A stretch of 64,000 bases of DNA from Eutypella sp. D-1 (GCA_023313575.1 JAJTTP010000005.1:558001-622000), one strand, 5' to 3'; shown: positions 12,114 through 23,142, counted from the first letter of the stretch. Numbers and translations: made by a program. The notes: generated by a model not told the origin, from the letters alone.

Positions 12114-12554
12114 TCAGTATCTGAGCGCCAAATCCTTTATATAAGTTGGCCTGATGAGATTTACCTCCGTCAGCTTTCGCGGTATGTGGAAGTGGAACAT
12201 GTCGTCTTTCCCTTCCTGCGTACAATGCTATTTAGCTATGCATATAAGATGACAAGGACAGGGAATGTTTACACGAACCTGGTTCTTGCAGAGAGTGTCA
12301 CCAAGTTGGGGGTGGTCCTTGAATCGTCCCAGAAGCCAATCCCTTAGAACGAGCCACTGCAGATTATACGAGCTGACGGTCTGTAGGACATAATCAACCG
12401 GCGCATCGCGGGAGAGAAACAGTGTGGATGCTCGTCGTAATGACTCTGTAGTAGGTTTGGGCATGTCTGGCTGCGTCGACCTTCGGCGCGGCCAACGACT
12501 CGACTGCCTTGTCGTTGGTGACGGGAGATATACTCCAAAGCTAGGAGGTGCCAT
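12114..12554 (-). CDS. Small protein, not recognised
   Basis: I propose two exons, 12554-12279 and 12227-12114, joined by a 51-nt intron with donor GTTCGT and acceptor AAATAG. The product is about 129 residues. Exon 1 starts with a Ser/Arg/Pro-rich stretch and continues into a helical segment (APVDYVLQTVSSYNLQWLVL). The C-terminal exon is polar and ends in LALRY. I do not recognise a family. A 30-nt GTAAAT...AAAG segment inside exon 2 could be taken for an intron, but it is too short and the frame runs through without it. The gene is on the same strand as the CorA-like and kinase-VWA genes. It could be lineage-specific or a chance frame. Confidence 0.35.
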
Positions 12555-14609
12555 TCCGACGATGTAAGGCCTCGTAATTGACTGGCCTTTGTCGTGGGAT
12601 AGAAATTAGGGAAGAAATGATAGTGTAAATGATGGCCGGAGTACGGCCCGGGGGAAAGAGATTTTTAAAGACTGTACAGACTTTGTAATTTGGCTCCGGT
12701 CAGATAGAGTAGAAATGGTGGGGTGGGGAGGCAGGTGGTATTGCCCAGTGTGTAGGGGCACTTATTGGTTCTTAAACCCAGAGACAAGACAGGCAACAAT
12801 TGGGATCAATCGCTAGGGTGGTATCGATGAGATCCGCTGGCGCGTCGTGCACCCTCGCAGCTGTCCGTTACAGCTTCCAAGCCTTATTAGAAGATTCATA
12901 TAGCGATTGCCGCCAAGCAAAGGTCAGAAGTTATTATCGTTCAATGTTTGCTTAGACTGTCTAGTAGACAGGAACAGACATATTATTAATCTCAAGAAAG
13001 TAGATGTAATAAAGTCCATTGTAGGATTGTAGAGATTGGGTGCAGAGATAATAAGGCATTGTGAAAGCGCTCGTAAGCCTTAACTACCCTATAGAAATCC
13101 ATCAGGCTTCAGCTCGAGTACAGTGGAATAGCATACCACTTAGTCGACGTAAGCTGAGGCCAATTGTACGCCCCCAATCCAACCCCAAACCGCACATGAA
13201 TGAACAAAAGAAATGTACTGGCTTGAAAATTGTTAGTTATGAGATTGCCACATCCTCTATGACAATTCATTGAATATAACACATAGTCGTGCGCTTGTTC
13301 CTGACGATTGACCTCCCTGGCTTCAAAAGGGGCTTCAATCAGGGGCTAGAGCAAGCGCCCCACCTGCCTCCCCACTACCCCTATCCTCCAGCGAACTAGA
13401 ACTAGAATGCATTAACGTCCCACTGCCTAGATACTTGCCATTGGTAATGCTGCGTATCTACTTAAGTATCATGTTAGAGTAACATTACCTAGCAACAAAG
13501 GCTTTATGGTGTTTACTTCATAGTGCATCTTTGTCTAGGACGGATGGAAAGGAGTATATTTTTCACGCACTGTTAGGAAATAGTCTCTTGGTAACCTACA
13601 GAAAGTCTCTGACAGTGGAAGGATTCTATGCAGCCCACGGGTAGCGGCGTAACTGATCGGACCGCTGCCGCTATCGTCCCGTACCCCGGGTGCTATCCTA
13701 GAGGACAGTTCGTGACCGGTATTAGAACTTAAAGTTCATCGAGTACGCGTAAGTGGTCGGTTATAACTTCCCTGGCTTGCCTGAGTGGAAGTAGCTGACA
13801 CCAGATTTCGGACGTTGGTCTGATCGAGACGGCGTAATGGGCTTATTGTCCACCAAGATCATCGGTAACGTAGCGTAGCGGAAATCTACGTCAGATATTA
13901 GGCTCCAATCGCTAGCGCCCTATTTATTACTTACTCCCTTTTCCTATTTCTGCGAATTAAATTATCCGATAGGAATCCATAAGGCGTCAGGTACAACGGA
14001 AAACAGACTTGGCTTACTGATAGAGCAAGTGATTATGGATGCACTGTTTTCAGATTGGCATATGACAGCAATTGGTAAGACTTAGCGTACTTAAAACCTT
14101 ATGGAGTTTTATCGGATAGCATTGAGACCTAGACTCGGAATTAGAAACCAAAGCCTATCCGCATACATATGTTAACATGTAAACTACGGGTCTGGGGTGA
14201 ATTCAATATCAGAAGTCATGGGAGGATTAATGCTCGTTTTTTTAATTCTTCCAAATAGGAACTCGCCTTTCGCGGTTCTATCTAAATTTGCCAAATTGCT
14301 GCACCTGCCCTAGCAGCGGACATGCAGACAAAGCTGACAAATTATAAACTAAGGCCAAATGCTAACAATAGCATCATTCTACCATGTGCTCCAAACACAG
14401 ATCTTGAAAAAGAAATAGATATAAACCCACCTCTTCCGAAACGGAACGCCGTCGCAATGCAATGTGGTTAGCTGGATGGGTCAGTTACTGTGCACCACCC
14501 TCCAAGGCAAACCACGGTTATATACCAAAAAAGATCCGGTTCTCCCACCGCATGTTCCTCCTAGGCGCAAAGCACACATATTTAGAACCCCCTTGTACGG
14601 ATGATCTCA
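12555..14609. other. Intergenic spacer, 2 kb
   Basis: No supported gene. Open frames are short and scattered on both strands. This spacer separates the accessory-looking stretch from the conserved UTP15 gene. Confidence 0.5.
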
Positions 14610-16223
14610 CTACTCCGTGCCTCCGAGCAGGCTCCCCAGCATGCCGCCGGTGTGGGTGGCGACCTGGGCCCTCTCGACCTCCTGGCGCACGCGGCGGTGG
14701 AGGGTGCGGAAGGCGGCCTCGAGCTCGGCGCTGCCGGCGGCGAACTCGGCGTATAGGTCAAGTAGGATCGTGGCGACATCGACGCAGGCGGCGACGTAGC
14801 GGGGGTCAACGATGTGGGCCTGGACCCAGCGGAGGACGGGCTGGACGGAGTGCTCGTCGCGGCCCTCGAGGGCGTCGCGGAGGGCGCTGCGGTGGCGCAG
14901 GGCGGTCAGCAGGGTCAGCACAGCGAGCGGCGCGTGGTCCTTGGCGGAGGGGTCGAGGGCGCGGTCGAGGGCCTCGCGGAACCGGCCCCGCCGCAAGTCG
15001 CGCTGCCAGGGGGACTCGCGGCGCGGGCGCGACAGGTCGTTGGAGATGACGACGTTGGCGCCCTCGCCGACGAGGTCGAGACGCCGCGACGCCGCGGCCC
15101 GGCGCTTCCGCTTCCCCCGCGCCTTGTCGTGCGCGTCGATCGACCCCGCCACCAGGGCCGCCATCTCGCGCTCGCGCTCCTGCTCGCGGCGCGTCTCGGG
15201 CCCCGTCAGCCGCGTGCGCAGCGATAGCACCCCCGACTGCAGGCCCACGGCCAGATGGCGGTCGTCGGCGTTGGCGCCGGCGGTGACGACGCGCACGGCT
15301 AGCACGGGCGACGGGTACTTGATGCCGGCGACGACGTTCCAGCCGGTAGTCTCGAAGACCTTGACGTGGCCGTCGAGGCCGCCGGATACGAGGCGGCGGC
15401 CGTCGGAGGCGAGCGACAGCGACGTCACGGTCTTCTGGTGATTGGAGATCATGTGCTGGGGCTTGGCGGCGACGAGGTCGAGCACGGAGATCTGGTTCTC
15501 GGCGGCGGCGAGCACGGTGGTGCCGGAGGGCAGGGGCAGCACGTCCTCGACGGGGGCGGCGTGCTTGAAGGTCATGACGGCGGCGCCCGGGGTCCGCGGG
15601 TCCCACAGCCTCACCGTGGCGTCGTAGCTGCCGGAGACCAGCATGTTGGACATGGTGCCGGGCATGAAGCTGCCGCTGCGCACGTAATCGGTGTGGCCGA
15701 CGAAGTTGGCGGTGCTATTCTGGCTCGGCAAGTCCCATAGGCGCACGGTCTTGTCGTCGCTCGCGCTCATCAGGGTGGTGAGGTCGGCGGGGGAGAACTT
15801 GGTGGCCCACACGGGTTGGCGGTCGGTGGTCGTCCAGGTTTTCAGGATGGCGCGCGACGAGATGTCGAAGACCTGGATCTTCCCCGTGTCATCGCCGGCC
15901 ACGACAACCCTCCCATCGCGGCGTACGTCGCCGCTCCGGGCGATATCGCCGAATCGCGTGATGGTCTTGACGAGCTTTCGCGTCCGGATGGAGTAGATCT
16001 GTACGCGGGTGCCGGTGGTTACGGCGAAGTAATCATTGCTGGAGGAGGAGCCGACATTGGAAGGGTTTATCGAGGGCGCGGTAATGTGGGTAACGGGGTA
16101 TTGGGTGGGCGAGGGAATGACGAGTTGGTTCTTGAAGGTTTTCCAGTATCGCTGTTCCGCCGTGATGGGCGAGGGCCCGGACGGCAGCTTGAGCTGCGGG
16201 AGCGGTGCAACCTCTGCTGCCAT
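14610..16223 (-). CDS. UTP15: U3 snoRNP component Utp15
   Basis: This intronless gene encodes 537 residues. Utp15 belongs to the t-UTP/UTP-A subcomplex of the nucleolar small-subunit processome, which links rDNA transcription to 18S pre-rRNA processing. The N-terminus (QRYWKTFKNQ, then TAPSINPS) is typical of the family. WD40 blades follow: GDDTGKIQVFD, SASDDKTVRLWD, SGSYDATVRLWD and SGGLDGHVKVF. A charged segment (about 345-400) leads to a helical Utp15 C-terminal domain (about 405-535) with repeated ALDRALD/LLTALRHRS-type helices. Length agrees with fungal Utp15 (510-560). The gene is strongly GC-rich in third positions compared with its flanks. It is divergent from the dienoyl-CoA isomerase gene across 675 bp. 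Confidence 0.95.
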   Translation of the reverse strand: MAAEVAPLPQLKLPSGPSPITAEQRYWKTFKNQLVIPSPTQYPVTHITAPSINPSNVGSSSSNDYFAVTTGTRVQIYSIRTRKLVKTITRFGDIARSGDVRRDGRVVVAGDDTGKIQVFDISSRAILKTWTTTDRQPVWATKFSPADLTTLMSASDDKTVRLWDLPSQNSTANFVGHTDYVRSGSFMPGTMSNMLVSGSYDATVRLWDPRTPGAAVMTFKHAAPVEDVLPLPSGTTVLAAAENQISVLDLVAAKPQHMISNHQKTVTSLSLASDGRRLVSGGLDGHVKVFETTGWNVVAGIKYPSPVLAVRVVTAGANADDRHLAVGLQSGVLSLRTRLTGPETRREQEREREMAALVAGSIDAHDKARGKRKRRAAASRRLDLVGEGANVVISNDLSRPRRESPWQRDLRRGRFREALDRALDPSAKDHAPLAVLTLLTALRHRSALRDALEGRDEHSVQPVLRWVQAHIVDPRYVAACVDVATILLDLYAEFAAGSAELEAAFRTLHRRVRQEVERAQVATHTGGMLGSLLGGTE

Positions 16224-16898
16224 TGCGACGACGGCAACGACGGCAACGAGAGACCAAAATTTTCTTGTCTATTGTCGGGAGTTCGGGAGTTTGTCGCTTG
16301 TGAAAATCACAGGGTTGAATTGAGGATCGGTCTTCTTGGTGGACCTGAATGAACCTGAACAATGTAAACTGAAAGTGAACTTGACTTGATAATCTTTTTT
16401 TTCTTTCTGATAAGCTGGGCGATTAAACAGCTGCCGTTGATCTATTCCTATCGTAGTATAGCGCATGCATTTAAAGCTAGCGCCTCTTACTGGCGTCGAA
16501 CTGTGGGGACTACGTACGCAAGAGGCAAGTGGGACAGGCTGGTGGACATGTGGGTTGCAACTGTGGGGCATTCTCTGTTTGGGTACCTCCACTTCATTCT
16601 GCTTAAAGGGCATGCTCGGGCTCGTAGGAACCTGGGAAGCGCTCAGGCGCTTGTACTACTACTATTAAGCTCATCTGCCCGTGCCTCGGTTCAATCGTTC
16701 AGGTTCACTGGTACCTACTACCTAAAGCTCTACTACTCCAGCTACAACCTGGAAGCCATATATATTGACTACCTACTTGAATAACCCTTCATGATACATA
16801 AGCAAGCACATAGGCCATTTTGCATTTTAATATATCTCTGTATTTAAGTACATACGACCTACACAAAATTCTATTTCGTTTCCCCATCTCGGCCCAAC
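16224..16898. promoter_or_regulatory. Divergent intergenic region UTP15 / dienoyl-CoA isomerase
   Basis: This 675-bp segment must hold the promoters of both divergent genes. A T-rich run sits near 16396-16408. Several open frames cross it but none has family features. No individual site can be assigned with confidence. Confidence 0.45.
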
Positions 16899-17982
16899 AT
16901 GTCGCATAAGGCTTCACGGTGGCAGGGGTACTCGGGCTTCAAGCACTTCCTCGTCTCGTCGCCCTCCGAGTATGTCGCGTCCGTCGAGATCAACCGGCCC
17001 GACCGGCTCAACGCCTTCTTCGAGGATATGTGGGTGGAGCTGCGCGAGATCTTCGCCCGGCTGTCCCAGGACCCGGAGGTCCGCGCTGTGGTCCTGTCCG
17101 GCGCCGGGGACCGCGCCTTCACTAGCGGTCTGGACGTCAAGGCGGCGGGTGAGAGCGCCCTGTTCAGCGAGGGTCCCGGGCTCGACGTCTCCAGACGCGC
17201 GACACAGACTAGGCGGTACATCTTCGATTTTCAGGATTGCATCAGTCAGGTGGAGAGATGCGAGAAACGTGAGCCCACCCACAGTAGCCTCTTTTTTTCC
17301 TTTTCATCTGTCTACTTTCACTATGTTTATTCAATGTGAATCCTTATTCTATTGGATCTCTTTTTTATGCCGGCATGTGAAATTATATGCGCGACTGGGC
17401 TGACCGCCATTATTATGTATTAGCTGTGATCTGCGTAATGCACGGCATCTCGTTCGGCCTAGCTATCGACCTGTCCTGCTGCGCCGATATCAGAGTATGC
17501 TCCAAAGACACCACTTTTGCCGTCAAGGAGGTCGACATAGGCCTGGCTGCAGACATCGGCACGCTGAGCAGGTTGCCGAAGATCGTGTCCAACTTCTCCT
17601 GGGTGAAGGATGTGTGCCTGTCCGCGAGGAACTTCGACGCCGACGAGGCCCTCGCCGTCGGCTTCGTCAGCAGCGTGTGGGGGACCAAGGCGGAGGCCGT
17701 CGACGGCGCCATGCAGCTGGCCGCTCTCATCGCGTCGAAGAGTCCCGTCGCCGTGCAGGGCACCAAGGAGCTGCTCAACCATGCCAAGGAAAACACGGTT
17801 GCGGAGAGTGAGTAGTTTTGTTCTCGTCCGCCCCCGTCGCCCCGTTGAGCGCACTGACCGTGTTAGGCCTGAGATACACCGCTGTATGGAATCAATCGAT
17901 GGCGCAGAGCGATGACTTCAAGGAAGCGCTCTTGTCGGGGGTGAGGAAGACGAAGCCGAAGCCGAGGTTTGAGAAACTCTAG
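16899..17982 (+). CDS. Delta3,5-delta2,4-dienoyl-CoA isomerase (enoyl-CoA hydratase family)
   Basis: Three exons, 16899-17268, 17424-17807 and 17867-17982, give 289 residues. The crotonase-fold enzyme shifts double bonds of 3,5-dienoyl-CoA during beta-oxidation of odd-position unsaturated fatty acids, in peroxisomes or mitochondria. The substrate pocket motifs are INRPDRLNAF, then VVLSGAGDRAFTSGLDV, then VMHGISFGLAIDL. The three acidic residues that define this isomerase against plain hydratases are present with the right spacing: Asp139 (AIDL), Glu159 (KEVD) and Asp167 (AADIGTL), 20 and 8 residues apart. The C-terminus is -EKL, similar to but not a canonical PTS1. The introns have GTGAGC and GTGAGT donors. 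The 3' end faces TFB5 across 246 bp that contain a long G-run. Confidence 0.9.
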
Positions 17983-18021
17983 GTCGAGGCTGGGTGTAGT
18001 TGTATTCAGGTTATCTAAGTT

Positions 18022-18049
18022 GGGGGAGGTTTGGGGGGGGGAGGGGGGG
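18022..18049 (+). repeat. G-run with quadruplex-forming pattern
   Basis: G5, AGGTTT, G9, A, G7 lie in the presumed 3' UTR of the dienoyl-CoA isomerase gene, between two convergent genes. The pattern allows four G3+ tracts with short loops. Confidence 0.7.
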
Positions 18050-18228
18050 TTGTTTTATCATGGATACCAATGATGTTCTCTCCATCTAGGGTCGCGCGCT
18101 ACATGCACGCCGCAACTCGTACATATATGACAGCGGATGATAGGCTACACAAGCAGGAATTAAATATGATATCTGGATCTAATTAAGTTGTATGCAATCA
18201 TGAACCCGTAGGTGAAGCTTAAACCATG

Positions 18229-18676
18229 TCACCTGACATCCCGATCCGAGTCCGAATCGTTCTCCACGACCGGGACCGTCTCCTTCAACCTCTGTGGTGC
18301 ATGGATGCGTTAGCGGGTTCGGGTTAGATCAACTTGCGACACAAGAGTCCGTTTTGGGGTGGTGGTTTTCCCCTTCTTCAACTTACGTCGTCGAGTTTCG
18401 CTTTCAATTCCTGCAGCATGTTCTCCTTGACCAAGAGGTGCGTCTCGTCGAGATCCTCGATGACGTACGCGTTGCTCTCGCCGTCGAGGTTGATGATGAG
18501 AGATTTGATGGAGGGATCACACTCGACCAGCACACCTAACCCGATCAAACAAGTCAGTATTGCCGGTCATCGGGCGCAAGTGGTAAGTAAGTACGAGGCT
18601 AATGAGACAGGTACATAGGTAGTGATTGACCTTTTACGGCGACGACCTTGCCTTTACTTCGCTTGTCCGACGACAT
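18229..18676 (-). CDS. TFB5: TFIIH subunit Tfb5
   Basis: Three exons, 18676-18631, 18535-18387 and 18291-18229, give 85 residues. Tfb5 (human TTDA/p8) is the smallest core TFIIH subunit. It stabilises Tfb2 and supports nucleotide excision repair and transcription. The family core is clear: [17 protein letters not shown] at residues 13-29, then [12 protein letters not shown], then a helix ending LKAKLDD. A Ser/Asp-rich tail follows. Intron 1 splits the Gly of VKG exactly where frame and family require, although its donor GTCAAT is non-consensus. The acceptor GGGTTAG and the second intron (GTAAGT...CACAG) are normal. The protein is a little longer than the yeast one (72). No single open frame spans it, so simple ORF calling misses the gene. 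Confidence 0.9.
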
Positions 18677-20320
18677 TATCTTAATGTGTATTACGCGCAC
18701 AACAAGGGAGGCTGGAGGGATTGGTTGCCAACCACCTGGGCACGGATGCAGATTGATTAAATTGAACCGGCGAGTTTAATGGAAATGAGGCTTGAAATCG
18801 GTAGATGTTGTTCCCTTTCAGTGAGCGGTGCGCTTCTTTCTTGCGTCGACCAATCGAGGTTGAAGTTTTGTTCAGCTGGAAACTGGAACGGACCTCAAAG
18901 TTGCCTGCCTCTACCTACCTACATAAGTATTATGATCTTAAATGCTCCGTAGCTGCATACCTACCTCAATAGGTACCTACTTAGGTCAGCTCCCGCAATT
19001 GTCATTTTAGCGCATTCTGATAGAGGGCCTTTAGGGCCCCGTCTGTAAACTAATTGGTGCCACTAGGTAACCAGTGCCGCAGCCCCCAAATCCAACACGA
19101 CAGGAACGTCTTAAATAACCCAACCCCCCCCCCACATTGTCTAGTCCCGTCGGCCAACTATATATTTCATAGGGACTTTTCTTTACCAAGCCTACAAGCT
19201 TAGTTCAGGGCCAAACGCGCGCAGGATCCAGTCAGATATCTGCTGGCTTACTTACTTGTAGGTCGAGTAACGGATTTATGTTACTGTGGCCTAAAGACGA
19301 TAGACTCTACCTAAGGTTATGCCAGGTTGTAGTATACGGAGTAGCACTTCGTCACGCAGAGCTAGGTATTTCTGAGGGTGTTTCGATGGTTTAAAGTAAC
19401 CACGCTTATGAATAATTCAGGACCGGCCAAGGAGTCTCGGAAGTCAGCCTGTGTCACAACTCTTCGCTAGCGTGTGAACTCATCATATACTTAATATCGC
19501 AACTTGGAGTTACCAGAGAGATAGAAAAAAGGAATGTGTCTGTCTACCTACAAGCTAGTACTTACGAACCAGTTACGAACAGTTACGACAGTTACGAAGC
19601 CCCCTTACCCTCATCTGACTAGGGACCTAAAGTACCTACATACCTTAGGTACCTGGGAAGGTACTGCCAAAGTACTGCCCAGGTGTAGTAGGCGTGGGGT
19701 GACCCATATTATCTGGATCATTTGCGAGCAATTGACTTCATAAGTGCCAACTTAAATCTTGTAGCTACCACACACATAAGCTTGGAAGTAACATGAATTT
19801 AACGCCTCTACTGCCTCTTATTACCTAGGTACGCTTTACCAGAGGTAGGTAGTCTCCATCTACTCCATCTACTCTACTTACTATCCTTCTACCCGACAAG
19901 CCATCTCCGTCATCAACACAAGACCATTTCCAATCTTGTCAGCTTTCTCAAGGCATTTGGTGTCGCATCTTTCTTCCGTTTGCCAAGCAGGAAGTTCAGC
20001 TTGTCGATTCTTTTTACCGACCAACAAACGGCATCACGATACCTACCACCTTCAAGTCGCTCAGCAGAGGCCAGTAGTAATCTGGAGGAAAGGTGGACAG
20101 GACGCGATCACGCCACACTCCCCCAAGAGCCCCCTCTCCCCCCTCGGACTCCATACGATTGAATTGGCAAGGCGACGGTGAAGAGGCCGGATCGGCTCCA
20201 AGTAGGCGTTGTCCTGCGTCGTCAGCTCATAAGACCTGCGAATGTCACCCACGGGAACACATCTCCCAATCGATATCCTTCGTACAATTACCACCCGTAC
20301 CCGGGTCGAGTCGCGCAGTC
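18677..20320. promoter_or_regulatory. Divergent intergenic region TFB5 / PPxY membrane protein
   Basis: This 1.6 kb holds many TAGGTA/TACCTA words, including an exact TACCTAGGTA at 19822-19831, and a short tandem array at 19562-19597. A C-run lies near 19123-19134. The last 450 bp before the PPxY gene are CT-rich, as in fungal leaders. No coding frame is supported. Confidence 0.5.
19562..19597 (+). repeat. Short tandem array, AGTTACGAAC-like unit
   Basis: Four units of about 9-10 bp share the core TTACGA, in the forms CTTACGAACC, AGTTACGAAC, AGTTACGAC and AGTTACGAAG. The array is intergenic. The number of direct copies and the constant spacing are visible by eye. Confidence 0.75.
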
Positions 20321-20956
20321 ATGGGTAGTCACCACCACGTGCGTCAGATCCTCGGCGGCAGCGACGACGACGACGATTCCGGCTCGCAATACCCCTTCTG
20401 GTGGATTGTCGTACCCGTCGTCATCGCCATCGCCATCGCCTGCATGGTCACCCTGCTGCGGTACCGACGACGCCAGCTCCGCCGTACCCTGGCCGGGTGT
20501 AACAGCGCCCTGCGACGGGACATCGAGGCCATGGGCCCGCCGAGCAACCACCGTCCGGCCCGTGCCGCCCCCGCTGGCAGACCCTGGTACCACAGCAGCT
20601 CCGCGGGGCAGTGGAGAATGCGGCCGAACGGCCTCAGCCGCTTCGCGCGCCATCACGACGAAGGCCTGAACGAGCTCGGCGAGGCACCCCCCGCGTACAC
20701 GCCCCCCAGACAGAAAGAGCAGTCCGCCGTCGATGAGGTGGAGTTGGGACACATCGCCCCGCCACAGGCAGATGTGACGGTCCCCCCGACTGCCGCCACC
20801 GCAACTCCCGCCGCGAGCGGCGTCCCCGAACAAGGTGGTCCACCACCATACAACGAGGCGCAGCAGGTTAGTGGTCTGAGCCCGATACCAGAATCGATGG
20901 CTTCGCCTGTAGAGGGGCCCGAAAGACCTTCGCCCGCCCTTCTAGGTTCTAGATAA
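20321..20956 (+). CDS. Single-pass membrane protein with two PPxY motifs (RCR-like)
   Basis: This single-exon gene encodes 211 residues. A short acidic lumenal/extracellular N-terminus precedes one membrane segment (about 26-47: FWWIVVPVVIAIAIACMV). An Arg-rich stop-transfer patch (RYRRRQLRR) predicts a cytosolic C-terminus. The tail is Pro/Ala-rich and carries PPAY (123-126) and PPPY (174-177), consensus ligands for WW domains of Rsp5/Nedd4 ubiquitin ligases. This layout matches the fungal RCR family (Rcr1/Rcr2), which affects chitin deposition and plasma-membrane protein sorting. The similarity is architectural rather than clearly sequence-based. I start at 20321 because it directly precedes the conserved-looking segment; an in-frame ATG at 20093 would add 76 low-complexity residues and is less likely. 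Confidence 0.7.
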   Translation: MGSHHHVRQILGGSDDDDDSGSQYPFWWIVVPVVIAIAIACMVTLLRYRRRQLRRTLAGCNSALRRDIEAMGPPSNHRPARAAPAGRPWYHSSSAGQWRMRPNGLSRFARHHDEGLNELGEAPPAYTPPRQKEQSAVDEVELGHIAPPQADVTVPPTAATATPAASGVPEQGGPPPYNEAQQVSGLSPIPESMASPVEGPERPSPALLGSR

Positions 20957-23142
20957 GTCGTCAGGGCGGACGGTACTCGTGACGAAGCATACGAATATTA
21001 TTAGATGGGAACTAAAACAGAGTCATAATGCGAGGCATGGGCCATGAAGGTAATGGAATGAATGGGAAGGACTTGATTGGAGATAAGAGGCGTGGCTGGC
21101 CAACCTTAATACCCCCCTTTTTTTCTTTTGGGTGGCCGGCGTTTCTTCGAGATGGATTTTTAGGTACCGGTAGAAAAATATGGGATATCTGCGATCTAGG
21201 TCGGGGTAGATCGTGCATTGGGCATGGCGTTTTATTTTTATCAGCAAAGGCCCGCGGCGTTCGGTATCTGCGTGCCGTTTTAATACCACATCTACGGCAC
21301 TTCACGGTTATGAAATCATACGGCATTACCGTTTTCATTTTATTAATTTAAGAGGGTGGAGGATCGGGGATACGTATGAGTATAGCATCACGAGAGTCTA
21401 CTAGGCATACTTACAGTAGACTTACATGGGATCGTATTTCTATGTCTTTGCGTAATGTAAAAATTCACTCAGGCTAGCCTGGCTTCAGCTATCCCTGGTC
21501 GTCTTTCTACTGACTGGTTTGACTGGTTTAAAACACTCCCACGCCATGAGCCTTTTTTCTTCTTCTGTGATCATAGGAGGGGGACTCTATTCGCCTCTTT
21601 CTCCAAATTACCCCCTACGCAAGCTGCTGCCGCCGCATCTCCGACTTTTCACATGCGTCGCCACTTGTCTGTCAACTTAGTTGCCTCGGCCTAGAAGTAG
21701 CTCTGGAACCATTAGGTAAATACGGTCGTAGCCCTTACTTCACCCTCTGGGCTCCGAAGTCCGCCGGTGTAGTTGGTCCAGGATCTTGCCCGGACTGCCT
21801 ACTCAGCATCCCTCTCCCTCTCCTTTAGGTCCGCGTTAAGGCGTCTATGCAATAGGGTCTTCTGCTGAAATCCTAGTCATAATGAATGGCGGCAGAAGAC
21901 CAGGCTATTGTATATAGAGGTAGTGTTTCGTGATTCCCTCCCAACTCCTGATCCTGATCCTATCAGTGATCACAAGATCCAGCCCGGAACCCTGAGTCGA
22001 AGCTATTCGTAAAGGCTAGTAGCTAGTAGCTACCATAGGGTGACTTGCTCTACGGCATAGAATGCCACTTAATTGCATCTCGCTTCTTTGGAGTTTTGCT
22101 ATGCCGTCGATATGTCTTATGCCTGCGTGGATGTAGTGTCGTTCTCTTAGTGGTCGCCACTTCATTCCTCGTCGAGTACCTAGCTTACTTCCTAAGTAGT
22201 CTAACTCCTAAAGCAAAAAGGGGGAGCTGGAAAGTTGCACTTACCCCGCTTAGTCAGCTCAACTTCAGGGGGGGTTTTCAGAGCAGAAAGATAATGAGCT
22301 GGAGTATGTTAGACCTTGAAACCTCTCGTTTTCAAACAAACTTGGTTATTACCTTAGAAGATACGAGTCCCACTCACGCTTCATATAAAAGTCCTACCCC
22401 AGAAAAAGAATCAACCATAGAAAATCAGTGTAGAATATAGAGGTTGCGCCCACAGATCACTGAGTACATTATATCCCAGATAATTCCTGCAACGTGTTTA
22501 GGCACCTGCTTGAAACCCTTCATAGCTTCAGGAGATAGAGAGGAGATAGAGGCTGTTCACTGCTCAACGTCCCTTGTGGTCACTGGGAGGAATGGAAGCT
22601 TGAAAGCAGAGGCAGAAGATTAGCTAGGTAGATATATGCTTACCTTTATGTCAGTATCCAGTGATAAACTCAAGACTATATTATATATTCTTTATGCCAT
22701 GCTATGTATCAAACCAAGATCCCAAGGCCAGTGAAACCAGTCAAAGCAGGCGACCCTTCCTCCTTGAAGAACTAATGCTTCATATTGCATAGGATGTATC
22801 ATATAACTTCCATGCTACCTACATGTAGAGGTGTAATAGACAAAGATTTATGTAAAGATGGGATTATGTACCTACCTAGGTAGGTATGCAGAGGATTCAA
22901 CACAAGGCAGGTACTTCATCTTAGTACTACAGGAAGGTGCAATGTTCCTGGTCCTGCACCTATCATGGTACCTCCTGCCTTGAAAATTCTTCACTTCCAA
23001 AGGAGCTTCCTCAGGCTCATATTTCCTCATTAGGGAATATTGATAAAATCTGGGATCAACAAGCTATTGCAGCTAAATCAGCCTTTCTCTGTTTACCTAC
23101 ATACACGTATAACCCCTCAGGTAAATATCAAAACTTACTTTT

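Noticed and set aside
12129..12158. 30-nt GTAAAT...AAAG segment as a second intron of the small gene at 12114-12554
   Set aside because: It is too short for a reliable fungal intron, and the reading frame continues through it without a stop.
22045..22440. 131-codon frame with hydrophobic stretches upstream of the CCHC gene
   Set aside because: It resembles translated low-complexity DNA, has no family features and lies in a region full of promoter-type repeats.
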